Translations under genes and position numbers: made by a program
NCBI GenBank assembly: GCA_949361645.1
Contig: OX442427.1
Span: 3,786,016-3,850,015, forward strand
Direction of reading: 5' to 3'
From: Spongilla lacustris
Taxonomy: Eukaryota > Porifera > Demospongiae > Spongillida > Spongillidae
DNA: 64,000 bases
The notes under the pieces: model-generated
What the model was told of the DNA's origin: nothing
What the model saw: only the letters and a program-made list of their open reading frames with translations
Databases searched by the model: none
In this document: positions 33,756 to 45,507 of the stretch, in pieces
How the letters are laid out: every line of letters starts with the position of its first letter
Numbering within the stretch: the first letter of the stretch is position 1

Positions 33756-33865
33756 GCCTACGACCATACCACGCTGAATACACCGGTTCCCGTCCGATCA
33801 CCGAAGTTAAGCAGCGTCGGGCCAGATCAGTACTTGGATCTGGGAACATCCGGTGTTGTAGGCTT
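33756..33865 (+). pseudogene. 5S: 5S copy 10, box C deletion (110 nt)
   Basis: Duplicate of copy 7 at an offset of 1087 bp. Confidence 0.93.
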
Positions 33866-34114
33866 CTTTTTATTTACCTAGGGTTTTTTTTTTGTTTTAG
33901 CCATTAGTGCCTCACTTGTCTTTTTTTTTTTTTTGATCCACCAATCATCATGAAATGGAGTTACAGTTATATATGTAATAGTTTTGTTAATGTAGTTTCC
34001 TTTGCGAAAGGAAAGATTTCTCAGGGCGTCTAGATCTCGCTTACAGCATTAATCCGGTTACAATGAACTGGTAATGCAGTCTTGGTAATAAGCGTTTGGG
34101 AAAAACGCATTGAT

Positions 34115-34234
34115 GCCTACGACCATACCACGCTGAATACACCGGTTCCCGTCCGATCACCGAAGTTAAGCAGCGTCGGGCCGGATCAGTACTTGGATGG
34201 GTGACCGCCTGGGAACATCCGGTGTTGTAGGCTT
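34115..34234 (+). rRNA. 5S: 5S rRNA gene, copy 11
   Basis: Consensus; duplicate of copy 8 at 1087 bp. Confidence 0.97.
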
Positions 34235-34483
34235 CTTTTTATTTACCTATAGCGTTTCTATTTTTGTTTTTGCCATCAGTGCCTCTCTTGTTTTTTTATT
34301 TTTTGTTCCATCAAACATCATGAAATGGAGTTACTGTTATATATGTTATAGTTTATCAATGTAATTTCTTTTGCGATAGGAAAGATTTCTCAGGGCGTCT
34401 AGATCTCGCTTACAGCATTAATCCGGTTACAATGAACTGGTAATGCAGTCTTGGTAATAAGCGTTTGGGAAAAAGGCATTGAT

Positions 34484-34603
34484 GCCTACGACCATACCAC
34501 GCTGAATACACCGGTTCCCGTCCGATCACCGAAGTTAAGCAGCGTCGGGCCGGATCAGTACTTGGATGGGTGACCGCCTGGGAACATCTGGTGTTGTAGG
34601 CTT
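34484..34603 (+). rRNA. 5S: 5S rRNA gene, copy 12
   Basis: Full length with C106T (ACATCTGGTG). Confidence 0.96.
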
Positions 34604-34849
34604 CTTTTTATTTACCTAGCGTTTCTATTTTTGTTTTTGCCATTAGTGCCTCTCTTGTTTTTTATTTTTTGTTCCATCAATCATCATGAAATGGAGTTAC
34701 TGTTATATATGTTACAGTTTATCAATGTAATTTCCTTTGCGATAGGAAAGATTTCTCAGGGCGTCTAGATCTCGCTTACAGCATTAATCCGGTTACTGTG
34801 AACTGGTAATGCAGTCTTGGTTATAAGCGGTTGGGAAGAAGGCATTGAT

Positions 34850-34969
34850 GCCTACGACCATACCACGCTGAATACACCGGTTCCCGTCCGATCACCGAAG
34901 TTAAGCAGCGTCGGGCCGGATCAGTACTTGGATGGGTGACCGCCTGGGAACATCCGGTGTTGTAGGCTT
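34850..34969 (+). rRNA. 5S: 5S rRNA gene, copy 13
   Basis: Consensus; upstream class TTATAAGCGGTTGGGAAGAA. Confidence 0.97.
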
Positions 34970-35101
34970 CTTTTTATTTACCTATAGCGTTTCTATTTTT
35001 GTTTTAGCCATTAGTGCCTCACTTGTCTTTTTTTTTTTTTGATCCACCAATCATCATGAAATGGAGTTACAGTTATATATGTAATAGTTTTGTTAATGTA
35101 A

Positions 35102-35120
35102 TTTCCTTTGCGAAAGGAAA
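35102..35120 (+). other. Spacer hairpin near -110 (representative)
   Basis: TTTCCTTT-GCG-AAAGGAAA is a perfect 8-bp stem with a 3-nt loop. The other spacer class keeps a 6-bp version (TTTCCT/AGGAAA around TTGCGAT). Confidence 0.6.
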
Positions 35121-35220
35121 GATTTCTCAGGGCGTCTAGATCTCGCTTACAGCATTAATCCGGTTACAATGAACTGGTAATGCAGTCTTGGTAATAAGCG
35201 TTTGGGAAAAAGGCATTGAA

Positions 35221-35340
35221 GCCTACGACCATACCACGCTGAATACACCGGTTCCCGTCCGATCACCGAAGTTAAGCAGCGTCGGGCCGGATCAGTACTT
35301 GGATGGGTGACCGCCTGGGAACATCCGGTGTTGTAGGCTT
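35221..35340 (+). rRNA. 5S: 5S rRNA gene, copy 14
   Basis: Consensus; the spacer at its start reads GCATTGAA (T-to-A at -1). Confidence 0.97.
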
Positions 35341-35586
35341 CTTTTTATTTACCTAGCGTTTCTATTTTTGTTTTTGCCATTAGTGCCTCTCTTGTTTTTA
35401 ATTTTTTGTTCCATCAATCATCATGAAATGGAGTTACTGTTATATATGTTACAGTTTATCAATGTAATTTCCTTTGCGATAGGAAAGATTTCTCAGGGCG
35501 TCTAGATCTCGCTTACAGCATTAATCCGGTTACTGTGAACTGGTAATGCAGTCTTGGTTATAAGCGGTTGGGAAGAAGGCATTGAT

Positions 35587-35706
35587 GCCTACGACCATAC
35601 CACGCTGAATGCACCGGTTCCCGTCCGATCACCGAAGTTAAGCAGCGTCGGGCCGGATCAGTACTTGGATGGGTGAACGCCTGGGAACATCCGGTGTTGT
35701 AGGCTT
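35587..35706 (+). rRNA. 5S: 5S rRNA gene, copy 15 (A25G/C91A variant)
   Basis: Full length; carries the linked substitutions GAATGCACC and GTGAACGCC. Confidence 0.95.
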
Positions 35707-35952
35707 CTTTTTATTTACCTAGCGTTTCTATTTTTGTTTTTGCCATTAGTGCCTCTCTTGTTTTTTATTTTTTGTTCCATCAATCATCATGAAATGGAGT
35801 TACTGTTATATATGTTACAGTTTATCAATGTAATTTCCTTTGCGATAGGAAAGATTTCTCAGGGCGTATAGATCTCGCTTACAGCATTAATCCGGTTACA
35901 ATGAACTGGTAATGCAGTCTTGGTAATAAGCGTTTGGGAAGAAGGCATTGAT

Positions 35953-36072
35953 GCCTACGACCATACCACGCTGAATACACCGGTTCCCGTCCGATCAACG
36001 AAGTTAAGCAGCGTCGGGCCGGATCAGTACTTGGATGGGTGACCGCCTGGGAACATCCGGTGTTGTAGGCTT
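35953..36072 (+). rRNA. 5S: 5S rRNA gene, copy 16
   Basis: Full length with C46A (GATCAACGAA). Confidence 0.95.
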
Positions 36073-36319
36073 CTTTTTATTTACCTAGCGTTTCTATTTT
36101 TGTTTTTGCCATTAGTGCCTCTCTTGTTTTTTTATTTTTTGTTCCATCAATCATCATGAAATGGAGTTACTGTTATATATGTTACAGTTTATCAATGTAA
36201 TTTCCTTTGCGATAGGAAAGATTTCTCAGGGCGTCTAGATCTCGCTTACAGCATTAATCCGGTTACTGTGAACTGGTAATGCAGTCTTGGTTATAAGCGG
36301 TTGGGAAGAAGGCATTGAT

Positions 36320-36439
36320 GCCTACGACCATACCACGCTGAATACACCGGTTCCCGTCCGATCACCGAAGTTAAGCAGCGTCGGGCCGGATCAGTACTTG
36401 GATGGGTGACCGCCTGGGAACATCCGGTGTTGTAGGCTT
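36320..36439 (+). rRNA. 5S: 5S rRNA gene, copy 17
   Basis: Consensus; 1470 bp after copy 13, with matching spacer. Confidence 0.97.
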
Positions 36440-36690
36440 CTTTTTATTTACCTATAGCGTTTCTATTTTTGTTTTAGCCATTAGTGCCTCACTTGTCTTT
36501 TTTTTTTTTTGATCCACCAATCATCATGAAATGGAGTTACAGTTATATATGTAATAGTTTTGTTAATGTAATTTCCTTTGCGAAAGGAAAGATTTCTCAG
36601 GGCGTCTAGATCTCGCTTACAGCATTAATCCGGTTACAATGAACTGGTAATGCAGTCTTGGTAATAAGCGTTTGGGAAAAAGGCATTGAA

Positions 36691-36810
36691 GCCTACGACC
36701 ATACCACGCTGAATACACCGGTTCCCGTCCGATCACCGAAGTTAAGCAGCGTCGGGCCGGATCAGTACTTGGATGGGTGACCGCCTGGGAACATCCGGTG
36801 TTGTAGGCTT
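36691..36810 (+). rRNA. 5S: 5S rRNA gene, copy 18
   Basis: Consensus; 1470 bp after copy 14, same GCATTGAA start. Confidence 0.97.
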
Positions 36811-37056
36811 CTTTTTATTTACCTAGCGTTTCTATTTTTGTTTTTGCCATTAGTGCCTCTCTTGTTTTTAATTTTTTGTTCCATCAATCATCATGAAATG
36901 GAGTTACTGTTATATATGTTACAGTTTATCAATGTAATTTCCTTTGCGATAGGAAAGATTTCTCAGGGCGTCTAGATCTCGCTTACAGCATTAATCCGGT
37001 TACTGTGAACTGGTAATGCAGTCTTGGTTATAAGCGGTTGGGAAGAAGGCATTGAT

Positions 37057-37176
37057 GCCTACGACCATACCACGCTGAATACACCGGTTCCCGTCCGATC
37101 ACCGAAGTTAAGCAGCGTCGGGCCGGATCAGTACTTGGATGGGTGACCGCCTGGGAACATCCGGTGTTGTAGGCTT
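37057..37176 (+). rRNA. 5S: 5S rRNA gene, copy 19
   Basis: Consensus; TTATAAGCGG class. Confidence 0.97.
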
Positions 37177-37427
37177 CTTTTTATTTACCTATAGCGTTTC
37201 TATTTTTGTTTTAGCCATTAGTGCTTCACTTGTCTTTTTTTTTTTTTGATCCACCAATCATCATGAAATGGAGTTACAGTTATATATGTAATAGTTTTGT
37301 TAATGTAATTTCCTTTGCGAAAGGAAAGATTTCTCAGGGCGTCTAGATCTCGCTTACAGCATTAATCCGGTTACAATGAACTGGTAATGCAGTCTTGGTA
37401 ATAAGCGTTTGGGAAAAAGGCATTGAT

Positions 37428-37547
37428 GCCTACGACCATACCACGCTGAATACACCGGTTCCCGTCCGATCACCGAAGTTAAGCAGCGTCGGGCCGGATC
37501 AGTACTTGGATGGGTGACCGCCTGGGAACATCCGGTGTTGTAGGCTT
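37428..37547 (+). rRNA. 5S: 5S rRNA gene, copy 20
   Basis: Consensus; preceded by the CTATAGCG-class spacer. Confidence 0.97.
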
Positions 37548-37796
37548 CTTTTTATTTACCTATAGCGTTTCTATTTTTGTTTTTGCCATCAGTGCCTCTC
37601 TTGTTTTTTTATTTTTTGTTCCATCAAACATCATGAAATGGAGTTACTGTTATATATGTTATAGTTTATCAATGTAATTTCTTTTGCGATAGGAAAGATT
37701 TCTCAGGGCGTCTAGATCTCGCTTACAGCATTAATCCGGTTACAATGAACTGGTAATGCAGTCTTGGTAATAAGCGTTTGGGAAAAACGCATTGAT

Positions 37797-37916
37797 GCCT
37801 ACGACCATACCACGCTGAATACACCGGTTCCCGTCCGATCACCGAAGTTAAGCAGCGTCGGGCCGGATCAGTACTTGGATGGGTGACCGCCTGGGAACAT
37901 CCGGTGTTGTAGGCTT
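37797..37916 (+). rRNA. 5S: 5S rRNA gene, copy 21
   Basis: Consensus; upstream AAAAACGCATTGAT. Confidence 0.97.
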
Positions 37917-38162
37917 CTTTTTATTTACCTAGCGTTTCTATTTTTGTTTTTGCCATTAGTGCCTCTCTTGTTTTTTATTTTTTGTTCCATCAATCATCAT
38001 GAAATGGAGTTACTGTTATATATGTTACAGTTTATCAATGTAATTTCCTTTGCGATAGGAAAGATTTCTCAGGGCGTCTAGATCTCGCTTACAGCATTAA
38101 TCCGGTTACTGTGAACTGGTAATGCAGTCTTGGTAATAAGCGTTTGGGAAAAAGGCATTGAA

Positions 38163-38282
38163 GCCTACGACCATACCACGCTGAATACACCGGTTCCCGT
38201 CCGATCACCGAAGTTAAGCAGCGTCGGGCCGGATCAGTACTTGGATGGGTGACCGCCTGGGAACATCCGGTGTTGTAGGCTT
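38163..38282 (+). rRNA. 5S: 5S rRNA gene, copy 22
   Basis: Consensus; hybrid spacer with TTACTGTGAAC but TAATAAGCG, suggesting a crossover between spacer classes. Confidence 0.97.
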
Positions 38283-38528
38283 CTTTTTATTTACCTAGCG
38301 TTTCTATTTTTGTTTTTGCCATTAGTGCCTCTCTTGTTTTTTATTTTTTGTTCCATCAATCATCATGAAATGGAGTTACTGTTATATATGTTACAGTTTA
38401 TCAATGTAATTTCCTTTGCGATAGGAAAGATTTCTCAGGGCGTCTAGATCTCGCTTACAGCATTAATCCGGTTACTGTGAACTGGTAATGCAGTCTTGGT
38501 AATAAGCGTTTGGGAAAAAGGCATTGAA

Positions 38529-38648
38529 GCCTACGACCATACCACGCTGAATACACCGGTTCCCGTCCGATCACCGAAGTTAAGCAGCGTCGGGCCGGAT
38601 CAGTACTTGGATGGGTGACCGCCTGGGAACATCCGGTGTTGTAGGCTT
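38529..38648 (+). rRNA. 5S: 5S rRNA gene, copy 23
   Basis: Consensus; same hybrid spacer as copy 22. Confidence 0.97.
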
Positions 38649-38894
38649 CTTTTTATTTACCTAGCGTTTCTATTTTTGTTTTTGCCATTAGTGCCTCTCT
38701 TGTTTTTAATTTTTTGTTCCATCAATCATCATGAAATGGAGTTACTGTTATATATGTTACAGTTTATCAATGTAATTTCCTTTGCGATAGGAAAGATTTC
38801 TCAGGGCGTCTAGATCTCGCTTACAGCATTAATCCGGTTACTGTGAACTGGTAATGCAGTCTTGGTTATAAGCGGTTGGGAAGAAGGCATTGAT

Positions 38895-39014
38895 GCCTAC
38901 GACCATACCACGCTGAATACACCGGTTCCCGTCCGATCACCGAAGTTAAGCAGCGTCGGGCCGGATCAGTACTTGGATGGGTGACCGCCTGGGAACATCC
39001 GGTGTTGTAGGCTT
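38895..39014 (+). rRNA. 5S: 5S rRNA gene, copy 24
   Basis: Consensus; 1838 bp after copy 19. Confidence 0.97.
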
Positions 39015-39265
39015 CTTTTTATTTACCTATAGCGTTTCTATTTTTGTTTTAGCCATTAGTGCTTCACTTGTCTTTTTTTTTTTTTGATCCACCAATCATC
39101 ATGAAATGGAGTTACAGTTATATATGTAATAGTTTTGTTAATGTAATTTCCTTTGCGAAAGGAAAGATTTCTCAGGGCGTCTAGATCTCGCTTACAGCAT
39201 TAATCCGGTTACAATGAACTGGTAATGCAGTCTTGGTAATAAGCGTTTGGGAAAAAGGCATTGAT

Positions 39266-39385
39266 GCCTACGACCATACCACGCTGAATACACCGGTTCC
39301 CGTCCGATCACCGAAGTTAAGCAGCGTCGGGCCGGATCAGTACTTGGATGGGTGACCGCCTGGGAACATCCGGTGTTGTAGGCTT
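39266..39385 (+). rRNA. 5S: 5S rRNA gene, copy 25
   Basis: Consensus; 1838 bp after copy 20. Confidence 0.97.
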
Positions 39386-39634
39386 CTTTTTATTTACCTA
39401 TAGCGTTTCTATTTTTGTTTTTGCCATCAGTGCCTCTCTTGTTTTTTTATTTTTTGTTCCATCAAACATCATGAAATGGAGTTACTGTTATATATGTTAT
39501 AGTTTATCAATGTAATTTCTTTTGCGATAGGAAAGATTTCTCAGGGCGTCTAGATCTCGCTTACAGCATTAATCCGGTTACAATGAACTGGTAATGCAGT
39601 CTTGGTAATAAGCGTTTGGGAAAAACGCATTGAT

Positions 39635-39754
39635 GCCTACGACCATACCACGCTGAATACACCGGTTCCCGTCCGATCACCGAAGTTAAGCAGCGTCGGG
39701 CCGGATCAGTACTTGGATGGGTGACCGCCTGGGAACATCCGGTGTTGTAGGCTT
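39635..39754 (+). rRNA. 5S: 5S rRNA gene, copy 26
   Basis: Consensus; 1838 bp after copy 21, same AAAAACGCATTGAT upstream. Confidence 0.97.
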
Positions 39755-40000
39755 CTTTTTATTTACCTAGCGTTTCTATTTTTGTTTTTGCCATTAGTGC
39801 CTCTCTTGTTTTTTATTTTTTGTTCCATCAATCATCATGAAATGGAGTTACTGTTATATATGTTACAGTTTATCAATGTAATTTCCTTTGCGATAGGAAA
39901 GATTTCTCAGGGCGTCTAGATCTCGCTTACAGCATTAATCCGGTTACTGTGAACTGGTAATGCAGTCTTGGTTATAAGCGGTTGGGAAGAAGGCATTGAT

Positions 40001-40120
40001 GCCTACGACCATACCACGCTGAATGCACCGGTTCCCGTCCGATCACCGAAGTTAAGCAGCGTCGGGCCGGATCAGTACTTGGATGGGTGAACGCCTGGGA
40101 ACATCCGGTGTTGTAGGCTT
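40001..40120 (+). rRNA. 5S: 5S rRNA gene, copy 27 (A25G/C91A variant)
   Basis: Full length; linked pair of substitutions as in copy 15. Confidence 0.95.
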
Positions 40121-40366
40121 CTTTTTATTTACCTAGCGTTTCTATTTTTGTTTTTGCCATTAGTGCCTCTCTTGTTTTTTATTTTTTGTTCCATCAATCA
40201 TCATGAAATGGAGTTACTGTTATATATGTTACAGTTTATCAATGTAATTTCCTTTGCGATAGGAAAGATTTCTCAGGGCGTATAGATCTCGCTTACAGCA
40301 TTAATCCGGTTACAATGAACTGGTAATGCAGTCTTGGTAATAAGCGTTTGGGAAGAAGGCATTGAT

Positions 40367-40486
40367 GCCTACGACCATACCACGCTGAATACACCGGTTC
40401 CCGTCCGATCACCGAAGTTAAGCAGCGTCGGGCCGGATCAGTACTTGGATGGGTGACCGCCTGGGAACATCCGGTGTTGTAGGCTT
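40367..40486 (+). rRNA. 5S: 5S rRNA gene, copy 28
   Basis: Consensus; upstream GCGTATAGATC variant of the GCGTCTAGATC block. Confidence 0.97.
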
Positions 40487-40733
40487 CTTTTTATTTACCT
40501 AGCGTTTCTATTTTTGTTTTTGCCATTAGTGCCTCTCTTGTTTTTTTATTTTTTGTTCCATCAATCATCATGAAATGGAGTTACTGTTATATATGTTATA
40601 GTTTATCAATGTAATTTCTTTTGCGATAGGAAAGATTTCTCAGGGCGTCTAGATCTCGCTTACAGCATTAATCCGGTTACAATGAACTGGTAATGCAGTC
40701 TTGGTAATAAGCGTTTGGGAAAAAGGCATTGAT

Positions 40734-40853
40734 GCCTACGACCATACCACGCTGAATACACCGGTTCCCGTCCGATCACCGAAGTTAAGCAGCGTCGGGC
40801 CGGATCAGTACTTGGATGGGTGACCGCCTGGGAACATCCGGTGTTGTAGGCTT
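40734..40853 (+). rRNA. 5S: 5S rRNA gene, copy 29
   Basis: Consensus; TAATAAGCG class. Confidence 0.97.
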
Positions 40854-41099
40854 CTTTTTATTTACCTAGCGTTTCTATTTTTGTTTTTGCCATTAGTGCC
40901 TCTCTTGTTTTTTATTTTTTGTTCCATCAATCATCATGAAATGGAGTTACTGTTATATATGTTACAGTTTATCAATGTAATTTCCTTTGCGATAGGAAAG
41001 ATTTCTCAGGGCGTCTAGATCTCGCTTACAGCATTAATCCGGTTACTGTGAACTGGTAATGCAGTCTTGGTTATAAGCGGTTGGGAAGAAGGCATTGAT

Positions 41100-41219
41100 G
41101 CCTACGACCATACCACGCTGAATGCACCGGTTCCCGTCCGATCACCGAAGTTAAGCAGCGTCGGGCCGGATCAGTACTTGGATGGGTGAACGCCTGGGAA
41201 CATCCGGTGTTGTAGGCTT
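41100..41219 (+). rRNA. 5S: 5S rRNA gene, copy 30 (A25G/C91A variant)
   Basis: Full length; linked pair present. Confidence 0.95.
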
Positions 41220-41465
41220 CTTTTTATTTACCTAGCGTTTCTATTTTTGTTTTTGCCATTAGTGCCTCTCTTGTTTTTTATTTTTTGTTCCATCAATCAT
41301 CATGAAATGGAGTTACTGTTATATATGTTACAGTTTATCAATGTAATTTCCTTTGCGATAGGAAAGATTTCTCAGGGCGTATAGATCTCGCTTACAGCAT
41401 TAATCCGGTTACTGTGAACTGGTAATGCAGTCTTGGTTATAAGCGGTTGGGAAGAAGGCATTGAT

Positions 41466-41585
41466 GCCTACGACCATACCACGCTGAATGCACCGGTTCC
41501 CGTCCGATCACCGAAGTTAAGCAGCGTCGGGCCGGATCAGTACTTGGATGGGTGAACGCCTGGGAACATCCGGTGTTGTAGGCTT
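41466..41585 (+). rRNA. 5S: 5S rRNA gene, copy 31 (A25G/C91A variant)
   Basis: Full length; linked pair present, on a spacer with GCGTATAGATC, a combination not seen in the other variant copies. Confidence 0.95.
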
Positions 41586-41831
41586 CTTTTTATTTACCTA
41601 GCGTTTCTATTTTTGTTTTTGCCATTAGTGCCTCTCTTGTTTTTTATTTTTTGTTCCATCAATCATCATGAAATGGAGTTACTGTTATATATGTTACAGT
41701 TTATCAATGTAATTTCCTTTGCGATAGGAAAGATTTCTCAGGGCGTATAGATCTCGCTTACAGCATTAATCCGGTTACAATGAACTGGTAATGCAGTCTT
41801 GGTAATAAGCGTTTGGGAAGAAGGCATTGAT

Positions 41832-41951
41832 GCCTACGACCATACCACGCTGAATACACCGGTTCCCGTCCGATCACCGAAGTTAAGCAGCGTCGGGCCG
41901 GATCAGTACTTGGATGGGTGACCGCCTGGGAACATCCGGTGTTGTAGGCTT
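41832..41951 (+). rRNA. 5S: 5S rRNA gene, copy 32
   Basis: Consensus; GCGTATAGATC spacer. Confidence 0.97.
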
Positions 41952-42197
41952 CTTTTTATTTACCTAGCGTTTCTATTTTTGTTTTTGCCATTAGTGCCTC
42001 TCTTGTTTTTTAATTTTTGTTCCATCAATCATCATGAAATGGAGTTACTGTTATATATGTTACAGTTTATCAATGTAATTTCCTTTGCGATAGGAAAGAT
42101 TTCTCAGGGCGTCTAGATCTCGCTTACAGCATTAATCCGGTTACTGTGAACTGGTAATGCAGTCTTGGTTATAAGCGGTTGGGAAGAAGGCATTGAT

Positions 42198-42317
42198 GCC
42201 TACGACCATACCACGCTGAATACACCGGTTCCCGTCCGATCACCGAAGTTAAGCAGCGTCGGGCCGGATCAGTACTTGGATGGGTGACCGCCTGGGAACA
42301 TCCGGTGTTGTAGGCTT
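42198..42317 (+). rRNA. 5S: 5S rRNA gene, copy 33
   Basis: Consensus; TTATAAGCGG class. Confidence 0.97.
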
Positions 42318-42568
42318 CTTTTTATTTACCTATAGCGTTTCTATTTTTGTTTTAGCCATTAGTGCCTCACTTGTCTTTTTTTTTTTTTGATCCACCAATC
42401 ATCATGAAATGGAGTTACAGTTATATATGTAATAGTTTTGTTAATGTAATTTCCTTTGCGAAAGGAAAGATTTCTCAGGGCGTCTAGATCTCGCTTACAG
42501 CATTAATCCGGTTACAATGAACTGGTAATGCAGTCTTGGTAATAAGCGTTTGGGAAAAAGGCATTGAA

Positions 42569-42688
42569 GCCTACGACCATACCACGCTGAATACACCGGT
42601 TCCCGTCCGATCACCGAAGTTAAGCAGCGTCGGGCCGGATCAGTACTTGGATGGGTGACCGCCTGGGAACATCCGGTGTTGTAGGCTT
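42569..42688 (+). rRNA. 5S: 5S rRNA gene, copy 34
   Basis: Consensus; GCATTGAA start. Confidence 0.97.
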
Positions 42689-42934
42689 CTTTTTATTTAC
42701 CTAGCGTTTCTATTTTTGTTTTTGCCATTAGTGCCTCTCTTGTTTTTTATTTTTTGTTCCATCAATCATCATGAAATGGAGTTACTGTTATATATGTTAC
42801 AGTTTATCAATGTAATTTCCTTTGCGATAGGAAAGATTTCTCAGGGCGTCTAGATCTCGCTTACAGCATTAATCCGGTTACTGTGAACTGGTAATGCAGT
42901 CTTGGTTATAAGCGGTTGGGAAGAAGGCATTGAT

Positions 42935-43054
42935 GCCTACGACCATACCACGCTGAATACACCGGTTCCCGTCCGATCACCGAAGTTAAGCAGCGTCGGG
43001 CCGGATCAGTACTTGGATGGGTGACCGCCTGGGAACATCCGGTGTTGTAGGCTT
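42935..43054 (+). rRNA. 5S: 5S rRNA gene, copy 35
   Basis: Consensus; TTATAAGCGG class. Confidence 0.97.
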
Positions 43055-43300
43055 CTTTTTATTTACCTAGCGTTTCTATTTTTGTTTTTGCCATTAGTGC
43101 CTCTCTTGTTTTTTATTTTTTGTTCCATCAATCATCATGAAATGGAGTTACTGTTATATATGTTACAGTTTATCAATGTAATTTCCTTTGCGATAGGAAA
43201 GATTTCTCAGGGCGTCTAGATCTCGCTTACAGCATTAATCCGGTTACTGTGAACTGGTAATGCAGTCTTGGTTATAAGCGGTTGGGAAGAAGGCATTGAT

Positions 43301-43420
43301 GCCTACGACCATACCACGCTGAATACACCGGTTCCCGTCCGATCACCGAAGTTAAGCAGCGTCGGGCCGGATCAGTACTTGGATGGGTGACCGCCTGGGA
43401 ACATCCGGTGTTGTAGGCTT
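43301..43420 (+). rRNA. 5S: 5S rRNA gene, copy 36
   Basis: Consensus; unit apparently identical to copy 35, 366 bp earlier. Confidence 0.97.
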
Positions 43421-43666
43421 CTTTTTATTTACCTAGCGTTTCTATTTTTGTTTTTGCCATTAGTGCCTCTCTTGTTTTTTATTTTTTGTTCCATCAATCA
43501 TCATGAAATGGAGTTACTGTTATATATGTTACAGTTTATCAATGTAATTTCCTTTGCGATAGGAAAGATTTCTCAGGGCGTCTAGATCTCGCTTACAGCA
43601 TTAATCCGGTTACTGTGAACTGGTAATGCAGTCTTGGTTATAAGCGGTTGGGAAGAAGGCATTGAT

Positions 43667-43786
43667 GCCTACGACCATACCACGCTGAATGCACCGGTTC
43701 CCGTCCGATCACCGAAGTTAAGCAGCGTCGGGCCGGATCAGTACTTGGATGGGTGAACGCCTGGGAACATCCGGTGTTGTAGGCTT
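43667..43786 (+). rRNA. 5S: 5S rRNA gene, copy 37 (A25G/C91A variant)
   Basis: Full length; linked pair present. Confidence 0.95.
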
Positions 43787-44032
43787 CTTTTTATTTACCT
43801 AGCGTTTCTATTTTTGTTTTTGCCATTAGTGCCTCTCTTGTTTTTTATTTTTTGTTCCATCAATCATCATGAAATGGAGTTACTGTTATATATGTTACAG
43901 TTTATCAATGTAATTTCCTTTGCGATAGGAAAGATTTCTCAGGGCGTATAGATCTCGCTTACAGCATTAATCCGGTTACAATGAACTGGTAATGCAGTCT
44001 TGGTAATAAGCGTTTGGGAAGAAGGCATTGAT

Positions 44033-44152
44033 GCCTACGACCATACCACGCTGAATACACCGGTTCCCGTCCGATCACCGAAGTTAAGCAGCGTCGGGCC
44101 GGATCAGTACTTGGATGGGTGACCGCCTGGGAACATCCGGTGTTGTAGGCTT
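44033..44152 (+). rRNA. 5S: 5S rRNA gene, copy 38
   Basis: Consensus; GCGTATAGATC spacer. Confidence 0.97.
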
Positions 44153-44399
44153 CTTTTTATTTACCTAGCGTTTCTATTTTTGTTTTTGCCATTAGTGCCT
44201 CTCTTGTTTTTTTATTTTTTGTTCCATCAATCATCATGAAATGGAGTTACTGTTATATATGTTACAGTTTATCAATGTAATTTCCTTTGCGATAGGAAAG
44301 ATTTCTCAGGGCGTCTAGATCTCGCTTACAGCATTAATCCGGTTACTGTGAACTGGTAATGCAGTCTTGGTTATAAGCGGTTGGGAAGAAGGCATTGAT

Positions 44400-44519
44400 G
44401 CCTACGACCATACCACGCTGAATACACCGGTTCCCGTCCGATCACCGAAGTTAAGCAGCGTCGGGCCGGATCAGTACTTGGATGGGTGACCGCCTGGGAA
44501 CATCCGGTGTTGTAGGCTT
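44400..44519 (+). rRNA. 5S: 5S rRNA gene, copy 39
   Basis: Consensus; 2202 bp after copy 33. Confidence 0.97.
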
Positions 44520-44770
44520 CTTTTTATTTACCTATAGCGTTTCTATTTTTGTTTTAGCCATTAGTGCCTCACTTGTCTTTTTTTTTTTTTGATCCACCAA
44601 TCATCATGAAATGGAGTTACAGTTATATATGTAATAGTTTTGTTAATGTAATTTCCTTTGCGAAAGGAAAGATTTCTCAGGGCGTCTAGATCTCGCTTAC
44701 AGCATTAATCCGGTTACAATGAACTGGTAATGCAGTCTTGGTAATAAGCGTTTGGGAAAAAGGCATTGAA

Positions 44771-44890
44771 GCCTACGACCATACCACGCTGAATACACCG
44801 GTTCCCGTCCGATCACCGAAGTTAAGCAGCGTCGGGCCGGATCAGTACTTGGATGGGTGACCGCCTGGGAACATCCGGTGTTGTAGGCTT
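44771..44890 (+). rRNA. 5S: 5S rRNA gene, copy 40
   Basis: Consensus; 2202 bp after copy 34, GCATTGAA start. Confidence 0.97.
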
Positions 44891-45136
44891 CTTTTTATTT
44901 ACCTAGCGTTTCTATTTTTGTTTTTGCCATTAGTGCCTCTCTTGTTTTTTATTTTTTGTTCCATCAATCATCATGAAATGGAGTTACTGTTATATATGTT
45001 ACAGTTTATCAATGTAATTTCCTTTGCGATAGGAAAGATTTCTCAGGGCGTCTAGATCTCGCTTACAGCATTAATCCGGTTACTGTGAACTGGTAATGCA
45101 GTCTTGGTTATAAGCGGTTGGGAAGAAGGCATTGAT

Positions 45137-45256
45137 GCCTACGACCATACCACGCTGAATACACCGGTTCCCGTCCGATCACCGAAGTTAAGCAGCGTCG
45201 GGCCGGATCAGTACTTGGATGGGTGACCGCCTGGGAACATCCGGTGTTGTAGGCTT
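45137..45256 (+). rRNA. 5S: 5S rRNA gene, copy 41
   Basis: Consensus; 2202 bp after copy 35. Confidence 0.97.
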
Positions 45257-45507
45257 CTTTTTATTTACCTATAGCGTTTCTATTTTTGTTTTAGCCATTA
45301 GTGCTTCACTTGTCTTTTTTTTTTTTTGATCCACCAATCATCATGAAATGGAGTTACAGTTATATATGTAATAGTTTTGTTAATGTAATTTCCTTTGCGA
45401 AAGGAAAGATTTCTCAGGGCGTCTAGATCTCGCTTACAGCATTAATCCGGTTACAATGAACTGGTAATGCAGTCTTGGTAATAAGCGTTTGGGAAAAAGG
45501 CATTGAT

